From contig NC_072798.1 of NCBI RefSeq assembly GCF_028583425.1, forward strand, positions 9,240,501 to 9,304,500: DNA of 64,000 bases, given 5' to 3'. Positions 12,065 to 22,200 of the stretch are shown here, one piece after another. The notes under the pieces were generated by a model that had not been told where the DNA came from, searched no databases, and saw nothing but the letters and a program-made list of their open reading frames with translations. Within the stretch, counting starts at the first letter, position 1. Every line of letters begins with the position of its first letter. The stretch comes from Eublepharis macularius (Eukaryota > Chordata > Lepidosauria > Squamata > Eublepharidae). Both the position numbers and the translations under genes were made by a program.

Positions 12065-12304
12065 GTCCCTAGCCAATGAGATCACGCCTAGAGTGACCGA
12101 AAAGTGAAGGTGCCTTGCCAGGGCCAATTCTTAACTCTCAGCCTAAAGAATCAGCCCTGCCATGACACCATCACTTCTGGTCATGCCAGAAGTGATGTCA
12201 TCAGCTGAGAATGCGCGCACACACACAGGCCCATTTCCCCACTGATCAGCTGGCAATCAATGGGCAGAGGCATACATTGCTGGGAAAAGCCTAGCCATGT
12301 AGTT

Positions 12305-12515
12305 TGAGTTGCTAACCTCCAGGTGGAGCCTGACAATCTCCTAGACTTACAACTGATCTCTATACTATAGATATCCATTCCCCTGGAGAAAATAGTTGCT
12401 TTGGAGGGAGGCATTATACCCTGCTTAGGTCCTTCCCCTCTGCAAACATCACCCTCCTTAGACTCCGCCTCCCTGAAATCTGCTGGAATTTCTGAACCTG
12501 GAGTTGGCAACTCTA
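12305..12515. repeat. Short TIR repeat, family H
   Basis: Ends GAGTTGCTAACCTCCAGGTG and GGAGTTGGCAACTC, with the same interior as the other H copies. Confidence 0.75.
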
Positions 12516-12962
12516 CCTGGAGAGAAGGGCACACCTATGCTTTGGTTTTGCTATTTAAAACCAGCTTTTCTCCTCACTCCCGTGCTCTGCTGTTAGAATT
12601 TTAAAGGGGAAAGATTGTCCTTTAAAAGCATTTTCCTTCCTTTAAAACTCTAATATTGTTTTGAATCAGAGACTAAAGGGTTAAATCCCCTTTCCCTTCC
12701 CTTGCATGGTCCCAAGGCAAACTGAGGCTGAATGAGCCAGCAGTTTGCATCTTATCCTGCTGCATTTCTTAGAGGGTTTGTCTGTAACACTGAGATGATG
12801 ATATTACCCCACCTTGCAAGGACCTGTTCAAGAAACCAGTACTTTAGATCTGACCTGTCTTCCTTGGTATTGTAACTATTGACTTAATGTACATACAGCA
12901 CTTTGAAAACTGAAACGTGCTTTGTAATGTATTAGTCACTGAATTCATTTTTTTGTACTCTT
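12516..12962. other. Intergenic stretch, no feature seen
   Basis: No gene or repeat recognised. Confidence 0.4.
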
Positions 12963-13142
12963 ACTTTGCCCTGACTTGGATGGCTGAGGCTTGCCTAATC
13001 CTGTCGGATCTTGGCTGCTAAGAATGGTCAGCCCTGGTTAGAATTTGGATGTGAGAACACCAAGAACTCTAGGATTACTATGCAAAGGCAGGCAATGGCA
13101 AACCACCTCTGTTCGTCTCTTGCCTTGAAAACCCCAACAGGG
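12963..13142 (+). repeat. 5S-rRNA-derived SINE
   Basis: Head resembles 5S rRNA (CCTGTCGGATCTTGGCTGCT, CCTGGTTAGAATTTGGATG). Tail is the family's GGCAATGGCAAACCACCTCT and CTTGCCTTGAAAACCCC. Confidence 0.75.
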
Positions 13143-14969
13143 CTCCCTGTTGGAAGAGGATTCAGCGCTGTCCCTTTCCTCAAGTTTCAGAGGGGTACAA
13201 ACCAAAGAGAAAGATAGAGAGGTCTTTACTGTTTACTGCTCTGATAGATATGTAGATTGCTATTCTCAGGACTTCCTCCTCTTGACTTTCACCTCTTTTC
13301 TTCCTGGCTTTGTTCCAGGCAATCTCTCTCTCCTTCTCCTCCGTCCATCTTGGAAGCATGGGTGCAGGACTTGTCCTAGCATCCATGCCCATCCTTAGAC
13401 TAGATAGGTAGTTAGGATCTGTCTCTCTGCCTTTCCTATCAGAGTATGGAGTTCCTAAAATAAAGAACTCTTATTTCCTTTCTAAATATAAGCAAGTATA
13501 TGCTTTGTTATTTTCTCTCCTGCACAAACACCAGCCAGCAGAACCAGCTCACACAACCACCTATAATCACGCTTCCTCTGCTAAACAATAGACTCTGCTA
13601 ATGGCCCAAACATGGAATCTTTTAATTAGGTTTCTAGAGCCAATATATGATCTATTTATCACTCCCCATGTCAGCTGAGACTTGACTGCACTTTCCATCA
13701 CTTTAACCTTGCTTTTCAGCTCCCTCAAAATAAATTTTCTCCGAAGCGGCTTACAGGAATGGGAGAAAATGCAGATAGCAGTTAAAATGTGTTTTAAAAG
13801 GTTGCTCCCTTCTCTGTCCTGATCCCTGTATGAGAAAAAGTCCTGTCCCCCGCTTCCACCACCAGAGTACATGGGAGTTCTTTGCGGTGAAGAAAAAGCA
13901 CTTGGGGGGGTGATTTTTTTTTCTGCCTGGCCTTTACATCTTTCTCCCTCAAATTCAAATTGGACAGATAGAAGGACCAGCCACAAAGCGACAATATGTT
14001 TAAACAAGGATTACAAGATGTTGTTGTATGTTATATAATTCCTTTTTTTCTTTTCTGTATCCCCACATATTATCACTTTGTTTTGTAAAAAAAATTTAAA
14101 TAGAAGTCCGACTCCTGACACATCGTTATAGGGTCTGTTTCCTGTTAGATGCTCATATTTTGGGGTGCATTCTTGGGAACTCAGTGAAGTTTTGGGGAGA
14201 TCTGAAGGTTGCTTTGTATTTCTGTTCTGCAAACTCATTCAAGCAGATGGCAGATCACAGTGAAATGTATATTGGTGATATAGTTTGAACCACAGCACGA
14301 ATTTTAAAAATTGCATCTTTTTTATAAGAATCAAGACAATTCTTTTTGCGCAAACTAAAGATGCTTTTTTGTAGGCACAGGTCACTCATAAGCAACTTCA
14401 TTGCAAAAATGCATTTTTTAAAAAAGAGTCTTGTAATTACTATGGCCTAAGTAATTTGATTCTATTACTGTTTTTATAAATATAATAAATATTCCATGTT
14501 TTCTTCATATTTGGTAACCGTACTAGGTTTTAGTAGTCTCTGGAGACCGATCTATTCTGAGCTCTCATTTCTGGAGACTCGTTTCTGTATCTGTGTGGAA
14601 ACTATTCTGTCGCTGGGACCCTCTCGAGAAGATGTTTCGTGAAGTTGTTTTCTGTATGTAGAACTCACACATTCTTGGTAGCCAGGCTACGTTGGAAACT
14701 TTAAACAGATGCAAAAGGGGTCTCCCCTCTCCCCAAATTCTGCATGGGACTTTGTACACCCAGCGGGGGTGCATAAATTCTGCATTTAAAGGAGAATTCC
14801 GGGCATGGAAGTACATATATTAGACGGGCATGTATTTGTATAATTTGTTTCCAAAATGATTGATTTTTGAAAGAAAAGAGTGGTTACTACATTGGCCTAG
14901 CCTCAGGGTTGGCCCAATGGCTTTGGTACCCCCTAAGTGAAGTATGACTTACAAACACACACACACCGC
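13143..14969. other. Intergenic stretch, no feature seen
   Basis: Mostly unique and AT-rich. 13380-13500 has CTTTCCTATCAG and AATAAAG followed by a T-rich stretch, and 17040-17095 has a similar TGTCCTATCA...TTAGTTCCT order; these could be remnants of one LTR type, but support is thin. No exon recognised. Confidence 0.35.
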
Positions 14970-15812
14970 TAGGGTTACCAGCCTCCAGGTGGTAGCTGGA
15001 GATCTCCCAGAATCACAATTAGTGCAGCGGCGGACCTACATTTTTGGAACCCTGAAGCTTGAACTGTTCTGGGTCCACCCCAGAACAGATTCTGGCAAAC
15101 TCATGGCAGAACCACAAGTGACAAAAGGCACAGATTGGACACTTGTCTGCTTCCCTCAAGTTTTGATGGGAAATGTAGGCAGCTTGGCGGAATGTTGGAC
15201 AAGTGACAGTTGAAAAGTCTGTTGGACAGCAGTCGGAGAGCCAAGCTGCAAGACCAGGACGCCTACATTTCCCATCAAAACTTGAGGGAAGCTGACTAGT
15301 GTCCAACCTGTGCCTTTTGTCACTTGTGGTTCTGCTCTAAGCAAGCCCATACAGCTGGGGGTTTGGGTGCTGCAAGCCCCTGAGAAAATGTTGAAATTTG
15401 ACCAATTTCAGGGACATTTGGGGGCCATATGAAACGGGTATGAGAGCATATTCTAAGGTCAATATTAAGTACTTCACCTGATTGGCTTATGATTCTGTCG
15501 TTAAAATAGCCTTATTGTAATAACAAACACTTTAAAATACTCCATCAATTTTCTTGGAAAAAAATCACTCATTAAAAAATAAGTTGCTTCAGGGCCCCTC
15601 CAGGATTAGGGGTCCTGAAGCTTAAGCTTCATTAGTTTCATGGTAGATCCGCCCCTGAACTGATGTCCCGGCAATAGAGATCAGTTCCCATGGAGAAAAT
15701 GGCTGCCTTAGAGGGTGAACTCTATGGCATGATACCTCACTGAGGCTCCTCCCCTCCCCAAACCCCACCCTCCAAATCTCCAGGAATTTCCAACCTGGAC
15801 CTGGCAACCCTA
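14970..15812. repeat. Three-level nested repeats (H element hosting a hAT-like element hosting a fold-back)
   Basis: Outer: family H ends TAGGGTTACCAGCCTCCAGG at 14970 and ACCTGGCAACCCTA at 15812. Middle: 15025-15657, inverted ends CAGCGGCGGACCTAC and GTAGATCCGCCCCTG. Inner: 15106-15335, fold-back with arms GCAGAACCACAAGTGAC / GTCACTTGTGGTTCTGC and the conserved CCTCAAGTTTTGATGGGAAA. Confidence 0.8.
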
Positions 15813-16405
15813 ACACACACATACACACTTCAATAGACAGAAAAGTGAGAGAAGTTATCCTGTTGAACCTCTACTAAAGAGTCAGGACATTTTTTTCTCC
15901 AGGTTGTTGGCCATTCCAAGCTAGATAGGCTAGTAGTTTGTAGCCTGACATTCTCCACTTAGCACAGGATTTTTTTTTGTGCCCCTCTAACTCTGGCACC
16001 CTAACCAGTCACCAAGGTTTGCCTAATGCCTAGTACAGAGAAAGACAATCCCCACCAAAGAGGCCAAATAGGAACACGCCGGACTATTTTGCTAGGCCTA
16101 CAGTGCCAATTCTTTGCCAGGGGACAGAGGAAAGCCCCTGAGGACTGACTGTTGGAGTGTGTCAATTCTGGTGTATAAAACAATACAATACAAAGACGAG
16201 AAGAATACACTGCGGAGGGCAACAAAAGGCTAGTTAGAGAGGAATGCAAGGTGTAATGTCTTCAGAAAGGAGAGGCTGTTTCCAAAGGGTTGAATAAAGA
16301 TTTATGGTAACTTCATGGTTAACAGGACAAACCAACAATTGCAGCTGCAGAGAAAACAAGCAAAAGCTCCAGAACAGTGATAAGGCCCAGGAGAATGACT
16401 CAGCC
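15813..16405. other. Intergenic stretch, no feature seen
   Basis: No gene recognised; starts with an (ACAC)n microsatellite left of 15830. Confidence 0.35.
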
Positions 16406-16760
16406 AGGGTTACCAGACTCCTTCACTCCTCGGTGGGAGAGTGGGACACTGGCTCTTACCTTCCCTCCTTCCCCTTGTCTTCTCCTCATGCAATACTAGC
16501 TGGCATGATGACATCACTTCCAGGAAGTAACATCATCATGCAGGTCAAAGGGGCAGCCCAGGAGTGCTCCTGCACTTGCCAAAGGGCTGAATTGCCCCCT
16601 GCAGGGCCTGATACAGCTCAAAATGGGCCCACTATGAGCCTCAGGAGTGCGCCGCTGTGGGCTGCAGGAGCATGCCGCTGCAGGCCAAGGGAGCACACCA
16701 TACCACCCGCGGGTGTGCTGCACTACCGGGGGGTGTCCTGGGGGTGCGCCCCCCAGCTGG
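16406..16760. repeat. MITE family K, GC-rich copy
   Basis: Starts AGGGTTACCAGACTCC and contains GATGACATCACTTCCAGGAA and GC-rich CCCCAGCTGGCCC. The right end is unclear. Long overlapping open frames on both strands are a by-product of GC content. Confidence 0.6.
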
Positions 16761-17094
16761 CCCTGTAAGTGGGGATGGAGGGTGGAAGATGGGAGCAAGG
16801 GATCCCCTGCCCTGGGTGAGGGAATGGAAAGCCTAGACTCAGCCTAATTTAGGCTGACCTCCACCCCACTACCTATGGTGGCCAAGAAGGCCAATACACT
16901 ACACAAAGTCACCACCTTTTTTCTGATAAGTACCTTTGGTTGTCTGCCTCCACACTGCCACTTTCAGAGTGATCTCCCACTTCCTCCCACAACCGCTTAG
17001 AATTCTCCCTCTCAGCTGGTTTCTATCTCCGTCTCATCTCTGTCCTATCAAGTTTGTTAGTTCCTCAGTAAAAGTATTGCTTTACTGTTTAATC

Positions 17095-17284
17095 TAAGGT
17101 TGCCAGCTCTGGGTTGGGAAATTGCAGATTTGGGGGGTGGAGCCTGGAGAGGGTGGGATTTGGGAAGCAGCCCTCAATAGACTCCACCCTCCAAAGCAGC
17201 CATTTTCTCCAAGGGAACTGATCTCCAGGGGAGACCAGTTGTATTCCAGGAGATCTTCAGCCATCACCTGGAGGTTGGTGACCC
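17095..17284. repeat. Short TIR repeat, family H (reverse)
   Basis: TAAGGTTGCCAGCTCTGGGT to CACCTGGAGGTTGGTGACCC, reverse orientation relative to 11166. Confidence 0.75.
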
Positions 17285-17349
17285 ATGTGTAATCAGTTTG
17301 TGCGGTAATTGCTGCATGCATAATAACACTACCAACACTGAAAGCACCA

Positions 17350-17605
17350 GGTAGGGTGGCCAGGTCCCTTTACTGTCCAGCTGGCAGGGGGAACTTGGCA
17401 CTCACCTTTTCCGACGTCTTTGTACTCCTGGGGTGGCACAAACGCTTCACTTCTGGGAAGTGACATCATCGTGCAGGGGCCGTGAGTGCTCCTGCACTTT
17501 GCAGTGGGCCAATGTGGGCTCCGAAAGGGCCCTGGGGTGATGCCGTCACTTGTATGGGGGGATTTGTTTGTTTACTTCCTGGATGTTTTCTGCAAATCAT
17601 CTGGT
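17350..17605. repeat. MITE family K fragment
   Basis: AGGGTGGCCAGGTCCCTTTA, then CTTCTGGGAAGTGACATCAT; truncated on the right where a family A end follows. Confidence 0.6.
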
Positions 17606-17681
17606 GACGTCAAGGGGCGTGGCATATGCTAATGAGTTATGCTAATGAGTCCCTCCCACTCTTTTTCTACGATGACCCCTG
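17606..17681 (+). repeat. MITE family A, solitary 3' end
   Basis: GGGGCGTGGCATATGCTAAT to GATGACCCCTG, the last 75 bp of family A only. Confidence 0.75.
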
Positions 17682-17689
17682 CCTACTGA

Positions 17690-18272
17690 TATATAGATCC
17701 CCCCATAACTGGCCCCGTTTCCTTTCCTATCAGTGGAGGCCTTTATTAGCATGGCATAACAAGAGAAGTAGTACAACTTCCGCATGCAGGTTTAAAAGCT
17801 ATCAACATTTTAATAAACTATTGCATGTTAAGCATGCTCCCTTCCCTCAATGCAACTTTGTTTTCCTTTTCAGCTACCCATACGGTTAAGGATTTGCTTA
17901 TTCAATAAGGCTGGTAAAATAAATAAGCTGGTGCTATTAAATAACAGCCAGGTGCTGCTAAATAAAACAATGTTCAGGGTTCTGGCTGGAATATGCCACC
18001 CGGAGCTTCTCAGAAGAAAGGTAGCATATCAATGTGACAAATTTCTTCCAAGCACTTCCTTTGAGCCGGGTTGTGTCCTTTGCTTCTTTACGGTAAAGAT
18101 ACCACCCAACCCCAAACGCATACAAATAAGGAGACCAGTAAACAATATATGTATCTTTAAGACCGTTATCTACCAGCTCGTTCAAATTAAATGCTCCACT
18201 TTCTTTGGACCATCATTCCATTTGAAAACAGTTCTTTCCTATGTTACAGGTGGCAGGAGATATATTCACAAG
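17690..18272. other. Unique sequence 3' of ITIH5, possible distal 3' UTR
   Basis: No repeat recognised. Candidate polyadenylation signals at 17742-17747 and 17809-17814 on the minus strand. Whether transcription of ITIH5 reaches here is unknown. Confidence 0.35.
17742..17747 (-). terminator. Candidate ITIH5 polyadenylation hexamer
   Basis: AATAAA on the minus strand about 1.16 kb past the stop codon, after a largely unique stretch (17690-18272). An ATTAAA variant lies 67 nt before it (17809-17814). No canonical hexamer was noticed nearer the stop. The UTR would then contain the MITE pair at 18273-18676. RNA evidence is absent, so this is only a candidate. Confidence 0.25.
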
Positions 18273-18676
18273 TAGGGTTGCCAACACTGAGTTGGAAAAT
18301 TCCTGGAGATTTAGAAGTAGAGCCTGGGGAGGAAGGGGCATAGGGTTACCATTTCCATGGTGGGAAATTCCTGGAGATTTAGGGATGGCGTCTGCGGAGG
18401 GCAGGGTTCAGGAAGGAGCAGGGCCTCAGTGGAGTATAATTCCATAGAGTCAACCCTCCAAAACAGCCATTTTCTCCAGGGGAACTGATCTCTATCTTCT
18501 GAAGTTCTCTTATAATTCTGGGAGATCTCCAGGCCCCTTCTGGAAGTTGGCAACCCTAGTGTGGTATAATGCTATAGAGTCCATCCTCCAAAGCAGCTAT
18601 TTTCTGTCTATATAGTCTGGAGATCTGTTGTAATTCCAGCATACCTCCAGGTCACACCTGGAGGTTGGTAACCCTA
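18273..18676. repeat. Family H element split by a second H element
   Basis: Outer copy TAGGGTTGCCAACACTGAG (18273) to GGAGGTTGGTAACCCTA (18676). A complete second copy, 18341-18558, starts TAGGGTTACC and ends GGCAACCCTA inside it. The whole lies within or just past the ITIH5 3' UTR. Confidence 0.75.
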
Positions 18677-18904
18677 TCAAGTTTTTTAAAAAACCTACAT
18701 TAGACCCAAAAAAGCCCTCCTGGAGTCACTTGTGAAAGTGTCCTTAGTTAAACCAACAAACAGACCAGTGGCCTTGTGAAGAGAACAGCGTCTTTGTTGC
18801 ACAAGTTCCTTCTTTGGCATCACAAAGAACTGACAAAAGTGCGAAAGTCTCCGAGGGAGTAACTGCTTCCATATTGATCACGGCGCTTATGGTTAACTCT
18901 TTCC

Positions 18905-19203
18905 TTAAAGTTTGTTCCCTACCAAGCTGCTAGTCCCTGTATCGAAAGGGTGAGAGGCTAGATAATCCTTGTAGGCCCCGTCAATTAGCTTGTCAGCGTT
19001 GTTTTTGGCAAACCAGCAGTCCACTTCCTGTTCGCCATTGTAGATTTTCCTTTGCTTCCACACAACTGGAACCAGACGCCCTTTCAGTTGTAATGTGTTG
19101 CTGGCAGCGTTGTCCTCATTTTTCGTTTCATTCCAGTTGCTCAGATGGTGGCTTTGGCCATGAGGTTCCTTGGTAAGATTTACAACCTGGTGTAAGAACT
19201 GAC
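18905..19203 (-). CDS. ITIH5: ITIH5 exon 14 (C-terminus and stop)
   Basis: 299 coding nt: [20 protein letters not shown], a variable Asn-rich stretch, [40 protein letters not shown] and [20 protein letters not shown] then TAA. The [17 protein letters not shown] and KLIDG.YKDYLA.HPFDTG stretches are near-identical to the human ITIH5 tail and fix the orthology. Acceptor cttttttgcag. The 3' UTR continues below 18905 and is unique down to about 18690, where repeats begin. Confidence 0.97.
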
Positions 19204-22200
19204 CTGCAAAAAAGCCAGATAAAAGACATCAGTGAGGCTGTAGGCAGAGCTGGTCCTACCTTGAGTCCAACTCAATTGGTTGCTTCAAACAGATTTGGGA
19301 GTAGGATTACCAGCACAGCCTCAGTAAATACCAGATTTTGAGGGTTGTACCTGGGGAGGATTGGAGTGGATACATATCAGTTCTGGATGACTCTCTAGGC
19401 GCAGAGTGGTAAGCTGCAGTACTGCAGCCCAAGCTCTGCTCACAACCTGAGTTCGATCCTGGCAGAAGCCGGGTTCAGATAGCCAGCTCAAGGTTGGCTC
19501 AGCCTTCCATCCTTCCGAGGTTGGTAAAACGAGTACCCAGGTTCCTGGGGGTAAAGTGTAGATGACTGGGGAAGGCAATGGTAAACCATCCCATAACAAA
19601 TGTCTGCCAAGAAAATATTGTGATGCGACGTCCCCCATGGGTCAGTAATGACTTGGTGCTTGCACAGGGGACTACCTTTACCTTTTACCTGGGGAGGATT
19701 GGAGAGAATATGTATCACTTTTGGATGACTCTCCAGGAACTTCTCATAGTCTCTATGGTAGAGATCATAGAGATATGAGGAAATTCCTAGAGCATCACTA
19801 AAGAAGGCCATTTTCCATCCATTTATTCTTCTGCTCTTCAATTTCCTAAGAGTGGAGGACTGGAGTCAAGAGTGACCCTTTGGGGCAGGGGGCTGAAATC
19901 TGCATTCTCCCCCAATTTCTCTTCCTCCTTCATTAGCACCACCTCCTCCTGAGAGCCAGGACAGCTAATTCTCCTTGCCCTCTCTAAAAATCTCCCCAAG
20001 CCACACATCACTATAGGACTTCTTCAACATGAGATTCCTTTCTTTCACAAGAGTTCAGCTGTTCTTTGGGTTGCCTTAACGGCCACAATAAGCAGACTGT
20101 GGTATATCTGTTAGAATATGGGGATGGTTGATCAGAGTTCATATCCTCATATCACCATGATGTTCAGTGGCCTTGAGTCACCCTGTCCACCTCAGCCTAG
20201 CCAGCTTTACAAGGCTGTTGTGAGGATAAATTGGGGAAAGGATAATTGTACTCCAAGTCCCTTAGAGGAAAGGCAGGACCTAAGTGCACAGATTCGGAGC
20301 TACTACCCATAGAAACAAGGAACTTAATCTCCAGGCTCAGATAACAATAGATCTACCAGGTTGTCCACTATGCCAGGCAATATCCTGCACCCATTGGCTC
20401 TTCCCTGCTCATGCAGTGGGAGAAAAATTGGGGGAATATCATCACAGATGCGGGGTCATCAGTTCTGGCTGCTTCCTCCACAACACTCTAGTAATCACCC
20501 TAACCTCTATGATCTTTATGAGAGAGATTGTATAAATTTCCAGAGCATCACATGGTGCTTCCCCTCCCTATGCCCCACCCCCCAAAAGCTCCCAGAATTG
20601 CTCAGCGTATGCCCTAGACACCATCCTTCATTACTAGAGAACAATAGGAGCAAATTTCAATGGCTGGCTACCAGCATCATGCTTTGGCTTCCTAGGGCTA
20701 CCAGACTGGTCTTCACTGGAGAGACTGAGCCAGGTCATACCAAAAGTCCACCTAGCACGAGCAGTCTGATTTTCTAAAATGGTTCCATACATCCTTGGAA
20801 AATGCCTCCAACTTACCTAGCAACCCAAGTGAGCTGGAGGAAAGCCCTTGGCCATTAGAGATGTAGAAGCCCAAATGATCTTTTTGGTACGGAGCTGGAT
20901 TCTTGTAATGGTGGATCAGAATGACAAAAGCAATGGTGCCCCGGATCATTACCGTCACATTGGAACGGGCAAAGACGGACACCTCGAGGTTCTTGCTTCC
21001 TACCACGGCACTGCGGTCGCAGGACAACACAAGTCTCTGTCCATCGTCCAAGATGACCTTTGTGGGAGTGACCTCCAGGTAGGCTCTTTCCGGCTTGTTG
21101 CTGAGAATGGTGATGCTTCGGAAGTAGGTCCTGTGCTTCTTACGGCCGTTAGGTGGTGCCGGGGCTCCAATCAGCTGACCATTCACCGTCACACCTTAAA
21201 GGACAAGGAAGAAGAAACAAGTTATTGTTTCAGGTACCTGACCTGGATAGCCCAGGAGAGCCTGATCTCATCAGATTTCAGGAGCTAAGCAGGGTCGGCC
21301 TTGGTTAGTAATTGGATGGGATACCTCCAGCAAAGACCAAGGTTGCAGAGGCAGGTAATGGCAAACCACCTCTTTTAGTCTCTTGCCTTGAAAACCCTGC
21401 CTGGGGTCGCCATAAGCTATGACTTAAGGGCACTCTCCACCACCACTCCACCGAAATGCATGTTCAGTGATATTCGCTCACTTTGGGGTCAGGAAGGAAT
21501 TTTCTTCCAGGCCAGATTGGCTGGGGATCCTGGTTTTTTTGCCTTTCTGTGGGCATAGAGCAGGAAGTCACTGGGGGGGTGAGGGGGGGATAGCTGTGAA
21601 TTTCCTGCCTTGTGTTGGGGGGTTTGACTAGATGACCTTTGGGGTCACTTCCAGTTCTATATTTCTATGTTTTTACAAGACTGCATGAAACTCAACACTT
21701 GACATTTTCACTAAAAGGGGAGAAAGATCTTCAGATTTTTCCAGAACTCCTCCGGATCAGTGGGGGATCAGTGGGGGAGAAAGATCTTCACCCACAGCTG
21801 AAAAAGCAGAATGGGGATGGCAATTTTGAGCTGAAAAGCAACAGAAAAGAAGGAGAATTAAGCCACCTGTCCTCACCCAACCTTCTTCATAGACTCATCC
21901 TGGCCCGTGCTATTTAGGATTTTTTTGAAGATCCCACAGAGAAATATGAGCAGTCAGTGTGATGCGGCGGCAAAAAAGGCAAACTCAGTCTTGGATTGTA
22001 TCAAAAGGGCCATTGCATCGAAATCGCAGGAGGTCATAGCCCTTCTCTATTCTGCCTTGGTCATGCTGCACCGGGAGTACTGTGTGCAGTTCTGGAGGCC
22101 CCACTTCAAAAAGGATGTAGACAAAATTGAGAGGGTGCAGAGGAGAGCGACGAGGATGATCAGGGGTCTGGAGACTGAGCCCTACGAGGAAAGGCTGAGG

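Noticed and set aside
12963..13142. A 5S rRNA gene
   Set aside because: Only the 3' half resembles 5S rRNA and it is joined to the same tail in many copies; it is a SINE. The same holds at 21236, 30826, 32318 and 35590.
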